Assembly: GCA_049890295.1 (NCBI GenBank)
Contig: JBMHBP010000018.1
Coordinates: 1-64,000, forward strand
DNA: 64,000 nt
Direction: 5' to 3'
Source: GCA-2862585 sp049890295
GTDB taxonomy: Bacteria > Bacteroidota > Bacteroidia > Flavobacteriales > UBA7312
Part shown: piece by piece, positions 1-7,948 of the stretch
Numbering within the stretch: the stretch's first letter is position 1
Layout of the letters: each line of letters starts with the position of its first letter
Program-made: the position numbers and the translations under genes
The notes under the pieces: generated by a model
Databases searched by the model: none
Seen by the model: the letters and a program-made list of their open reading frames with translations, nothing else
Told to the model about the DNA's origin: nothing

Positions 1-3000
1 TTTAATCTTTTCTCTACTAGTTTCCAACTCGATAATACATCTAACACAACCGATAGTCTATATACTATTCAACTATTTGTAGGAAATACTAGTTCATGTA
101 TTGATGAAACTAGTATGAATGTAGTAATTCATCCATTACCAAATGTAAATTTTACAGCTGAGAATGTTTGTTATCAATCTGAAATTGAATTTTTTAGTAA
201 TTCAGATGCAACAAATATTGGAATAGTTAGTTGGTTATGGAGTTTTGGCGAGTTTGGAAATCAAAATACAAATGAAAACACATCATACACTTACAGTACT
301 TTCGGCGAATTTGAAACTTGTCTAGAGGTTATTGATCAATACGGATGTGAAAACATATATTGCGATACAATTATAGTATGGCCAAACCCAATCTCTGATT
401 TTGAAATAAATTATAATTGTTATCCCGATTCAGTCTGTGTTGATTCTATTATAGAATTTATCAGTTCATCAACAGTCGAGCAACCAATTGGTGGTAATAT
501 AGACTCGGCTTATTGGTATATCAATGGTACTGAAATTTCTAATCTAGCAGAATCGGATTTATTCCTTGAAAGTTTTGAAGTAGGTGAAAATATCATAGGT
601 TTAGAAGTTGTAACAGAATTTGGATGTGTTTCTAATTTAAGTATTGATACAATAAATGTTGTTGAAATTCCGATTGCTAACTTCAATATATTAGAGGATA
701 CAATATGCTTTGGCGATAGTATTTTTATTTCAGAATTCAGTTCTGGTTATATTACAAATTATGAATGGAATCTATATAATGAAGTTGGAGAAACATTTTT
801 TACCTCAAGCTCAGAATCGAGCTTTATTCCAAATTTACCAGTTTTAGAACAAGGTCTTTTTGATACAACTTACGTTTTAAGCTTAACAACATCAAACTGT
901 TGCGGTTCATCAACAAAAAACATTTCAATTTTAGTGAAACCTCTTCCTATTATTGAAGTACTTCTTTCAAAATATGAGTTGTGTTCACAAGATGTAGTTG
1001 AGTTTGTTTTTGATCCATATATTTTTGGAAATACAGACTCTTTATTTATCGATTATGGTAATGGTACATTTGAAAGTATTTTGCCAGATAGTATTCCTAT
1101 TCCTCCTGCTGATTGGAATAATACATTTCAACAATATATTGGTGATACATTATATGGAAATGATACTACATACTACATTGAACTCTTTGGGTATAATCAA
1201 TGTGGAATAACTTCATTTACAGATAGTGTAATTGTAAAACCATTGGGGATACAATCGTTCTTTTCAACATTGCAATATTTTGACAATGATACATGCGAAA
1301 GTCTTACTGTAGACTTTATTGAAGGATCTATAGCTCCATCCGGAAGTAATGTTAGTTGGTGCTTTGATTGGGATAGTAATACAAATACATGTAACATTCC
1401 TTTTACTCCTCAAGAATTTAGTTTAGGAGATACCATTTCATACACATATACGGAAGCCGGAACATATACTGTTATTCATTCTATTAATGATGAAATTTGT
1501 AATCTTGATACCTCTGACTTCACATTTGTTGTGGTTTTTCCTGAACCTGATGCTGACTTTGAATTTGAAAATGGTTGTGTTTTTAATAATATCGAGTTTC
1601 AAAACACTAGTACAATAGAAAATGATATAATCAGTCCACCAACAATAATTTCTGGCTACAGATGGTATGTTGATGGAGAGCTAATTTCTGAAACGGATAT
1701 AAACTTATTGTACAACTTTACAACTGATGGTGAACATAATGTTTCTTTAGTTGCAATTTCTGATAGAGGGTGTATTGATAGCGTTTCTTATTCTATTACT
1801 ATTTACCCAACCCCAATTGCAGATTTTGTTGCAAATGAAGTTTGTTTTGATACATCCCCTACCATTTTTGATGCATCATCAAGTCAAATAGGCTATACTA
1901 GTTCAAGCATTAATATTTGGAATTGGAATTTTGGTGATTTAAACTCAACAGATAATATCCAAAACAATAATAATTTTAACCCAAATCATCTATATACTTC
2001 GTCAGGAAATTTTGAAGTAACACTTGTGATTGAAGATAATTTTGGATGTGTGGATACTACTCAAAAAATAGTTCGTGTATTGAACAATCCAGATGCAGAG
2101 TTTTTTACTGATACAGTTTGTTTTGAAAGTGCAACTACTTTTACAGACATTTCAAGTGTTGGAGATACATCTATTAGTTCTTGGACATGGAATTACGGAG
2201 AATTTAATTCAATAAATACTGAAAATGATAGTATCTCATTTCACACTTTTTCTTCTTTTGGATATTTCTATTCATCTCTAGAAGTAGTAGATTATAATGG
2301 ATGTACAGACCAATTTTATGATTCGACAAAAGTATGGTCTCTACCTGAAATGCTATATACTTCTTCAACAAGCTGTTTTGGAGATAGTACTATATTTTCA
2401 AATTCATTTTTAAATACAGAAGGCAGCAATATTACAAGTGTAATTTGGAATTTTGGTGATACAACTTCTAATTTTAATTTAAGTACTGAGTTTGAACCAA
2501 ACTTTTTATATTCAGATTGTGGTATTTTCACTTCAAGTATTGAGTTTATTGATAATCTGGGTTGTGTAGGAAATACTGAGTTTGATGTAAATGTTGTATG
2601 TAATCCTACAGCTAATTTTACAGTTTATGATACAGTTTGTTTTGGAGAAGTGACCAACTTTTCAAACCTTTCATCCTCATCGAATATTGGCTCTGATTTA
2701 TTTATAAATCAATATGAATGGATTATTCCATCTGGCACATTTGTTAATTCAACTTCTGATTCTATTAACCCATCATTTTTATTCAATAGTTGTAATTCGG
2801 CGTTTTCTGTTGAATTGAAAGTTGAACTTAATCAATTTGGCTGTAGAGATAGTGTTATTCGTCAAATTGAAGTTAATTGTAATCCATTGGCTAATTTTGA
2901 ATCTGATCTTGCATGCTATGACTCTCCAGTACAGTTAAACGATCTTTCTGTGTTTGGAGATACTTCTATTGAGTTTTGGTCATGGACTGAGATTGATGGT

Positions 3001-4971
3001 AATTTAATAAGTAATGACCCTAACCCAAATGAAATTTTAAGTTTTGCGGGCTTTGTACCTGTGAATTTAACAGTTACAGATTATTTTGGTTGTCAAGATG
3101 ATACTACAATTGAAATTACTGTTTCAAACTTACCGCTTCCTAATTTTATTATTGAAGATGTCTGTGCTGGTGAAGATATTCAAATCATAGATAATTCTAT
3201 TGAGGGTAACATGCCGTCAAATCCGTTAAGTTTTTGGAATTGGAGTTTTGGAGACGGTTATATGACTTCTTTTCAAAATATGAATAATGATACAATTTAT
3301 TATAATTACAATTATCAAAATGAGAATGAATTTTTATCTGGTGATAATAATTTAATAATTTTAACACTATATGATAGTTTAGGCTGTTCGAATACCTTTA
3401 ATGATAATGTATTGATTCATCCATTGCCCTTAGTAGATTTCACTATTAATCATAGTTGTGAAGACAACCTACCATTAATTTTAAATGACAACTCTGGATT
3501 TTCAAATATCATAAACCCTATTTTTTCAAAATGGGGTATTAATTCAATTGGAACTTTAAGTCAGGGAGGGAATTTTGTTCAGAATATAAATATTACAAAT
3601 GAAGAAATAATTTCAAATAATAATATATCATATGTAATTGATTCAGATGGTGCAGATACTTTACAGTTTACCTTGTTGGTGCAGAGTGATTTTGGTTGTA
3701 GTAATTTTTCTAATGAAACTGTTTTAATTTTTGATAATCCTGAAATAGATATAATAGATATTAGTTATGTAGATAGTACACAATGTGGTAATAATGTACA
3801 AGTTCAAATTATTTCAGACATAACTGACCTAATTGACAGCTCAAATTCAAATAATAACCACTTCTGGTGGGAATTTACTTTCGATAATTCAATCCCACCT
3901 CACTCTTATCAACAAAACCCTTTGATATATTTAAATCAACCATCAAACGATACAACTATTTCATTTAATGGAGTAAATTATTTTGAATATAATCAACAAT
4001 CTTTCAATTGTACAACAGTTGTTGATACTTCAGTATTCTCTTATCCAAATATAAATGTTGAATTAAATGTAGACCCAATAAGCGGCTGTGAGCCATTAAC
4101 ACTCGATATTTCAGCTTTTTATAGCACAGTTGGAAATAGTAATATAGATGTGAATATTGATAATTGGAATTATCATATTCAGTCAGAAAACGGAATTTAT
4201 GATTCTTTAATAACAGGTAACACATCTAAAATAACACCAATAGTTTCAAGTCCATTGAGTACTTTTAATGATATTAATACAAATTATTATTTGACATTCT
4301 TTGCTGAAACTGAAAACGCATGTATAGATGAAGATACAGTTTTAGTTAATATATTTCCTACCCCAATCCCTAGTTTTACTTACGACACATTATATAGTCA
4401 AGATGATATTTACTATGGAGCTTATCGCTTCTATGGTTCTGCAATATCAAAATTAGGCAATACACTTCTACCGCCTAATTATAGCTACAATTGGTCAATA
4501 AATGGTGAAATCATTAATCAACCAACACAAAACTTAGATTATACTTTCCCATCAACACAAAACTATGAAGGTACATTATATGAAGTATGCTTATCAGTGA
4601 CAAGCCCATTTGGTATTAATCAATGTGACTCCACCTACTGTGAAACAATTAGAGTTGGATTCGCTAAAGGATTACATGTTCCAAACGCATTAACACCAGA
4701 TGCTAATAATGGCTTAGCCAGAGAATTTTTACCCGCGGGTAAATCTTTAATTAAATATAAGTTACAAATTTTTGATACTTGGGGTAATTTAATTTGGGAA
4801 ACTACTTCATTAGATGAAAATGGAAGTCCTAATATTGGTTGGAGGGGAAAAAATAAAAATGGTTTACCGGTACCACAAGGGACATATGTATGGAAAATAG
4901 AAGCTATATTTTCAGATAATAGTGCCTGGATTGGAAATAATAAACCTGGTTCTTTAACATTGATTAGATGA
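1..4971 (+). CDS. Giant PKD-repeat surface protein with T9SS type B C-terminal sorting domain (5' partial)
   Basis: The frame is open from base 1, so the ATG at 115 is internal and the gene begins outside the window; at least 1656 residues are present. The protein is a chain of roughly a dozen or more PKD/Ig-like repeats. Each ends in a Phe/Leu-Gly-Cys turn followed by a Pro-x-Ala-x-Phe strand and a second Cys, and several carry the PKD signature W-x-F-G-D (for example WNFGD, WSFGDG). The last ~95 residues (VPNALTPD..., IFDTWGNLIWE, W.GK...G..VPQGTYVW) are the gliding-motility-associated C-terminal domain, the type B signal for T9SS export. Known relatives are secreted adhesin-like surface proteins. 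The evenly spaced Cys suggest disulfide-stabilised repeats (inference). The stop overlaps the start of the PorP/SprF gene by 4 bases (ATGA), indicating translational coupling. Ligand unknown. Confidence 0.9.
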   Translation, partial: FNLFSTSFQLDNTSNTTDSLYTIQLFVGNTSSCIDETSMNVVIHPLPNVNFTAENVCYQSEIEFFSNSDATNIGIVSWLWSFGEFGNQNTNENTSYTYSTFGEFETCLEVIDQYGCENIYCDTIIVWPNPISDFEINYNCYPDSVCVDSIIEFISSSTVEQPIGGNIDSAYWYINGTEISNLAESDLFLESFEVGENIIGLEVVTEFGCVSNLSIDTINVVEIPIANFNILEDTICFGDSIFISEFSSGYITNYEWNLYNEVGETFFTSSSESSFIPNLPVLEQGLFDTTYVLSLTTSNCCGSSTKNISILVKPLPIIEVLLSKYELCSQDVVEFVFDPYIFGNTDSLFIDYGNGTFESILPDSIPIPPADWNNTFQQYIGDTLYGNDTTYYIELFGYNQCGITSFTDSVIVKPLGIQSFFSTLQYFDNDTCESLTVDFIEGSIAPSGSNVSWCFDWDSNTNTCNIPFTPQEFSLGDTISYTYTEAGTYTVIHSINDEICNLDTSDFTFVVVFPEPDADFEFENGCVFNNIEFQNTSTIENDIISPPTIISGYRWYVDGELISETDINLLYNFTTDGEHNVSLVAISDRGCIDSVSYSITIYPTPIADFVANEVCFDTSPTIFDASSSQIGYTSSSINIWNWNFGDLNSTDNIQNNNNFNPNHLYTSSGNFEVTLVIEDNFGCVDTTQKIVRVLNNPDAEFFTDTVCFESATTFTDISSVGDTSISSWTWNYGEFNSINTENDSISFHTFSSFGYFYSSLEVVDYNGCTDQFYDSTKVWSLPEMLYTSSTSCFGDSTIFSNSFLNTEGSNITSVIWNFGDTTSNFNLSTEFEPNFLYSDCGIFTSSIEFIDNLGCVGNTEFDVNVVCNPTANFTVYDTVCFGEVTNFSNLSSSSNIGSDLFINQYEWIIPSGTFVNSTSDSINPSFLFNSCNSAFSVELKVELNQFGCRDSVIRQIEVNCNPLANFESDLACYDSPVQLNDLSVFGDTSIEFWSWTEIDGNLISNDPNPNEILSFAGFVPVNLTVTDYFGCQDDTTIEITVSNLPLPNFIIEDVCAGEDIQIIDNSIEGNMPSNPLSFWNWSFGDGYMTSFQNMNNDTIYYNYNYQNENEFLSGDNNLIILTLYDSLGCSNTFNDNVLIHPLPLVDFTINHSCEDNLPLILNDNSGFSNIINPIFSKWGINSIGTLSQGGNFVQNINITNEEIISNNNISYVIDSDGADTLQFTLLVQSDFGCSNFSNETVLIFDNPEIDIIDISYVDSTQCGNNVQVQIISDITDLIDSSNSNNNHFWWEFTFDNSIPPHSYQQNPLIYLNQPSNDTTISFNGVNYFEYNQQSFNCTTVVDTSVFSYPNINVELNVDPISGCEPLTLDISAFYSTVGNSNIDVNIDNWNYHIQSENGIYDSLITGNTSKITPIVSSPLSTFNDINTNYYLTFFAETENACIDEDTVLVNIFPTPIPSFTYDTLYSQDDIYYGAYRFYGSAISKLGNTLLPPNYSYNWSINGEIINQPTQNLDYTFPSTQNYEGTLYEVCLSVTSPFGINQCDSTYCETIRVGFAKGLHVPNALTPDANNGLAREFLPAGKSLIKYKLQIFDTWGNLIWETTSLDENGSPNIGWRGKNKNGLPVPQGTYVWKIEAIFSDNSAWIGNNKPGSLTLIR

Positions 4972-6173
4972 TAGTAAGATTATACATATTCTTTTTCATG
5001 TTAAAAGCTTGTTTGGTGTTTGGACAAGATCCATCATTTAGCCAATTTTTTCAAAAAAATCCCTATGTAAACCCTGCCTATACAGGAATTTTAGGAGGTC
5101 AAGAAATTCACTCAATTTTTCATCATAGATCTCAATGGACAAACGTTCCAATTAAATTCACAACTTCTTTATCATCAGTCGATTGGAGGGTTTGTCAAAA
5201 AAATCTTGGTATTGGAATTATTGTATTACAAAATATTGAAGGAGAAGGATTATTAAAATTAAATGAGTTTTCATTACCTATTGCAGCACATGTTCCACTT
5301 TCAAAAAATTACTCTTTATCGGGTTCTATTCAGACAACTTTTGCTAATAGAACTATTGAGTGGGATAGATTGATATTTTCTGATGAACTTGACCCAATTC
5401 TTGGTAATATTTATAATTCGTCAGCAACTAAACCTAATGAATCTTTTTTAAGAATTTATCCCTCGGCAGGTTTTATTCTAACTAAAAAAGGAAAGTATAA
5501 CTTAAAGAGACATAATTATTGGACTATCGGAATAGCCGCTCACCACATACCTATTGGGAATAATACTGAAAGTTTCTACGGAATATATGAAAATAGTAGA
5601 TATCCTGTAAAATACACTATTCATGGAAACTTATTTACAAAAATAATGCCATTTAAACGATTTAAAACTGGCGCTTTAATAGGTGATTTTTTCGATTATA
5701 CTAATGTCTTTTTTAAGCTTGAAAACCAAGGTAAAATAGAAGCTCAAAGTGAATCGTTTACAACTATTTCATCAGGCTTAGGAGTTTCTATGCGAAAATT
5801 TTTAATGCTTGGAGTTGGATATAGACAAGGATTTGTGAAATTAAAAAATCAACAAGGAAATAACTTTGAAAGAAGACTAATGTCAGAGTCAATAATTTTT
5901 AATTCAGTATTCAATATACAGGCTAAAAATATTCCTTATAAGTTATATATTACATATAGTCTTGATTTAAATATTTCTGAATTAAGTTATACATCTAGTG
6001 GACCAACACATGAAATTTCACTCAATATGTATTTTGGAAATATAAAGTGTAAAACAAAAAGAAAGAAAAGAAAATCACATTGGTGGTCAGATTCTGTAAT
6101 GGATCAAAAAAGACTCTACAATAGAGAAATTTGTGATCCTTTCCCAAAAATAAGTGATTGGGATGGATATTGA
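4968..6173 (+). CDS. PorP/SprF family type IX secretion outer-membrane protein
   Basis: A 401-residue protein with an N-terminal signal peptide ending near VFGQ. It is followed by the hallmark start of PorP/SprF proteins (DPSFSQFFQKNPYVNPAYTG) and an alternating hydrophobic pattern typical of an outer-membrane beta-barrel. SprF-like proteins are paired with large type B T9SS substrates and are needed for their surface delivery or attachment. Here the pairing is direct, since the ATGA overlap with the PKD-repeat gene puts both in one operon. The basic tail (KTKRKKRKSHWW) is unusual but lies at the extreme C-terminus. Length fits the family. The family call is firm; the partner assignment is inferred from gene order. 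Confidence 0.92.
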   Translation: MIVRLYIFFFMLKACLVFGQDPSFSQFFQKNPYVNPAYTGILGGQEIHSIFHHRSQWTNVPIKFTTSLSSVDWRVCQKNLGIGIIVLQNIEGEGLLKLNEFSLPIAAHVPLSKNYSLSGSIQTTFANRTIEWDRLIFSDELDPILGNIYNSSATKPNESFLRIYPSAGFILTKKGKYNLKRHNYWTIGIAAHHIPIGNNTESFYGIYENSRYPVKYTIHGNLFTKIMPFKRFKTGALIGDFFDYTNVFFKLENQGKIEAQSESFTTISSGLGVSMRKFLMLGVGYRQGFVKLKNQQGNNFERRLMSESIIFNSVFNIQAKNIPYKLYITYSLDLNISELSYTSSGPTHEISLNMYFGNIKCKTKRKKRKSHWWSDSVMDQKRLYNREICDPFPKISDWDGY

Positions 6174-6265
6174 TAATTAGTTTATGAAAAGAAATACTAA
6201 ATTTCTACAAACTGAAAAAATGTACACAATATATCAACTCCTCAAAAAGAACATAATGAGTTAAT

Positions 6266-6305
6266 AAAAAAAACGGAAAACTATCTCAAAATGAGATGGA
6301 TTCCG
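6266..6305 (-). terminator. Intrinsic terminator reading on the minus strand
   Basis: On the minus strand, CGGAA (6305-6301) pairs with TTCCG (6278-6274). Inside it ATCTCA (6297-6292) pairs with TGAGAT (6288-6283) around a 3-base loop. Eight U residues follow (A-run 6266-6273 on the plus strand). The plus strand has no U-run after the hairpin, so this ends a minus-strand transcript. No annotated gene lies immediately upstream on that strand, which is why a small RNA is proposed at 6266-6351. Confidence 0.7.
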
Positions 6306-6351
6306 CTTTGGTGGACCTAAGTGTCCTAATTACGAACTTTTTAGAAAAGTT
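6266..6351 (-). ncRNA. Candidate minus-strand small RNA with three hairpins
   Basis: Reading the minus strand, three hairpins follow each other. The first is AACTTTT-CTA-AAAAGTT (6351-6335). The second is GGAC-ACTTAG-GTCC (about 6327-6314). The third is the terminator hairpin with its U-run. The segment just before the terminator ends in TTAGGTCCACCA, which resembles a tRNA 3' end, but the spacing to the preceding arm is too short for a tRNA. It may be a decayed tRNA gene that kept its terminator, or a true small RNA. The 5' end is not defined and no convincing promoter was found. Confidence 0.35.
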
Positions 6352-6368
6352 TTGCTTATGTATATACA

Positions 6369-7319
6369 ATGAGAAAAATCTTAGTTTCAGTTATAACAAT
6401 TTTAACTTTTGTTTTAAATGCCAAATCACAAGATGCTCTTGTATCGGCTTTTTTTGGACTTGATAATGGACTTCCAAGCCTATTGTGTAATCAACTAGGA
6501 AGTCAGTTAGATGGTGTGCCTGTTAATTTTAAATTCCCAATAGATGAATCCAGTTTATCGGAATCTGATTTTGAAGTTTTAGATAGCCTTGGAAATATAC
6601 ATACCCCAATTTGTGTTTTTTTGGCCCCAGCTAATGAAAACGGAGAAAATCGAACTGTGCTTCTGTTAGGTGAATTTGGTACCGCCGTTACCAATCCACC
6701 CGTTGAAGTTAGAGTTGTAGGGGATTTATTTTCAACTGATGCTTTATCCGGAGAGTCTGCTTGTTCAGAAATCATAAACCTAAATGGAATCACTACCACG
6801 AATATTATTCCGCTTGATGATGGACCAAGCTTATTCTTTGCCCAAAGAATTGATGGCAATCTGAATGAATGTAATTCAGGAACACAAACGATTCAAGTTG
6901 CTTGGGATGGTGGCATTACACCGTATATAAGTAGTGATACCGAATCTGACTTATTTCAGTACTATGTTGGCTATTCTGACAGCTCTGGAGTTCTAATACC
7001 GCATGCACCTATTTCGATAGCAGATATAAATGACAACGACAACTTTCACCAACTTTGTTTTTCTACAAGTGATGAAATTGTTAAAATTTCAATGATGGCT
7101 AACACGGTAGAAGATCCAAACCAAGACCCAAATTTATACAGTGAAATTGATGTTAGTTTCTGTGCTTCTTTGACAAGTATTGATGATTTTGTTGATGAGA
7201 AAAAAAGATTAATCAATGTTGTAGATTTATTAGGAAGACAATTTAATGGATTGAAAAACCAACCTCTTTTCTATATTTATGATGATGGAACTGTGGAGAA
7301 GAAAATAATTCTTGAATAA
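6369..7319 (+). CDS. Secreted protein with T9SS type A-like sorting tail
   Basis: A 316-residue exported protein. Residues 1-20 form a Sec signal peptide ending at AKSQ. The C-terminal ~38 residues (KRLINVVDLLGRQ...LFYIYDDGTVEKKIILE) match the type A T9SS sorting domain, with the usual D-LGR, aromatic-x-Y, D/N-G and K-x-I elements. I do not recognise the ~250-residue middle. It contains several Cys and short beta-like segments, with no catalytic motif visible. It is probably a surface or secreted T9SS cargo. It is transcribed alone and ends at a bidirectional terminator 4 bases beyond the stop. Confidence 0.75.
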   Translation: MRKILVSVITILTFVLNAKSQDALVSAFFGLDNGLPSLLCNQLGSQLDGVPVNFKFPIDESSLSESDFEVLDSLGNIHTPICVFLAPANENGENRTVLLLGEFGTAVTNPPVEVRVVGDLFSTDALSGESACSEIINLNGITTTNIIPLDDGPSLFFAQRIDGNLNECNSGTQTIQVAWDGGITPYISSDTESDLFQYYVGYSDSSGVLIPHAPISIADINDNDNFHQLCFSTSDEIVKISMMANTVEDPNQDPNLYSEIDVSFCASLTSIDDFVDEKKRLINVVDLLGRQFNGLKNQPLFYIYDDGTVEKKIILE

Positions 7320-7323
7320 ATAA

Positions 7324-7352
7324 AAACCCACTCAAATAAGCGGGTTTCTTTT
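7324..7352. terminator. Bidirectional intrinsic terminator between cargo gene and tRNA
   Basis: AAACCC (7324-7329) pairs with GGGTTT (7342-7347). On the plus strand it is followed by CTTTTT, and on the minus strand by TTTATTTA. It sits between the stop of the 6369-7319 gene and the 3' end of the minus-strand tRNA, so it can serve both. Confidence 0.7.
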
Positions 7353-7429
7353 TGGTGGAGAAGAGCGGACTCGAACCGCCGACCTCTTGACTGCCAGTCA
7401 AGCGCTCTAGCCAACTGAGCTACATCCCC
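7353..7429 (-). tRNA. tRNA-Ala(GGC)
   Basis: The 77-nt gene on the minus strand has the CCA end encoded. The acceptor strand is GGGGATG (from 7429). The D-arm is GCTC/GAGC and the anticodon arm is CTTGA-CTGGCAG-TCAAG, giving anticodon GGC, which reads GCC (Ala). The T-arm is GGCGG-TTCGAGT-CCGCT. The third acceptor pair is G3-U70, the alanine identity element, and the discriminator is A73. Pair 6-67 is a U-U mismatch, where the usual 3' strand would carry an A. Confidence 0.95.
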
Positions 7430-7483
7430 AAAATCTCTACAAAACTATCATTTTTTATTTCATAAGCCGCTAATATTATAAAA

Positions 7484-7514
7484 TTGCTAATCTCACTAGC
7501 AATAACTATTTTTG
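7484..7514 (+). promoter_or_regulatory. Bacteroidota-type promoter for the RidA-ileS run
   Basis: TTG at 7484-7486, a 20-base spacer, then TATTTTTG at 7507-7514, an exact TAnnTTTG. It lies 17 bases before the ATG at 7532. It therefore rules out the longer reading frame that would start at 7484. Confidence 0.7.
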
Positions 7515-7531
7515 CCATCAAATTTGTTACT

Positions 7532-7948
7532 ATGCAAACGAAAAAGGTAGAATCTAAAAAAGCGCCCGAGCCTGTTGGCTTATACCCTCATGCTCGCCAA
7601 CATGGAAACTTATTGTTTCTTTCGGGTGTTGGCCCAAGAGAACGCGGAACTAAAGACATTCCTGGAGTAAAACTAGACACTAATGGAAACATAGAGTCTT
7701 ATGATATTGAAACACAATGTCGGTCGGTGTTTAACAATGTTAAAACTATTGTAGAAGAAGCGGGTTCCTCGTGGGGAAAAATCATCGATGTAACCGTTTT
7801 TCTGACTAATATGAAAGACGATTTTAAAACGTATAATAAAGTTTACGCTGAATACTTTGCAGATAATCAGCCTTGCAGAACAACAGTCGAAATTAATTGC
7901 CTTCCCACCCCAATCGCTATAGAATTAAAAGTCATTGCAACCATATAA
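7532..7948 (+). CDS. RidA-family deaminase, probable 2-aminomuconate deaminase
   Basis: A 138-residue YjgF/RidA fold enzyme; the start at 7532 is fixed by the promoter just upstream. Residues YPHARQHGNLLFLSG (18-32), the Arg116 segment (CRTTVE) and LPTPIAIELK (124-133) form the RidA active-site pattern. General RidA proteins hydrolyse reactive enamines such as 2-aminoacrylate. This one also has an insertion with IPGV..D..G...YDIE and the segment FLTNMKDDFKTYNKVYAEYF (90-109), which I associate with the 2-aminomuconate deaminase branch (AmnD/NbaF) of tryptophan catabolism. That would supply the step after the kynurenine enzymes at 49.7-53.5 kb. Its stop overlaps the ileS start (TAATG). General RidA housekeeping remains the alternative. 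Confidence 0.72.
   Translation: MQTKKVESKKAPEPVGLYPHARQHGNLLFLSGVGPRERGTKDIPGVKLDTNGNIESYDIETQCRSVFNNVKTIVEEAGSSWGKIIDVTVFLTNMKDDFKTYNKVYAEYFADNQPCRTTVEINCLPTPIAIELKVIATI

Noticed and set aside
6335..6351. Anticodon-arm-like hairpin with CUA (amber-reading tRNA?)
   Set aside because: The remaining tRNA arms do not fold and the distance to the CCA-like end is too short; there is no other sign of stop-codon reassignment.
7484..7531. Longer RidA start giving a hydrophobic N-terminus (possible signal peptide)
   Set aside because: The upstream start coincides with the -33 TTG and the extension spans the -7 box of a well-formed promoter; family proteins start near MQTKKVESKK.
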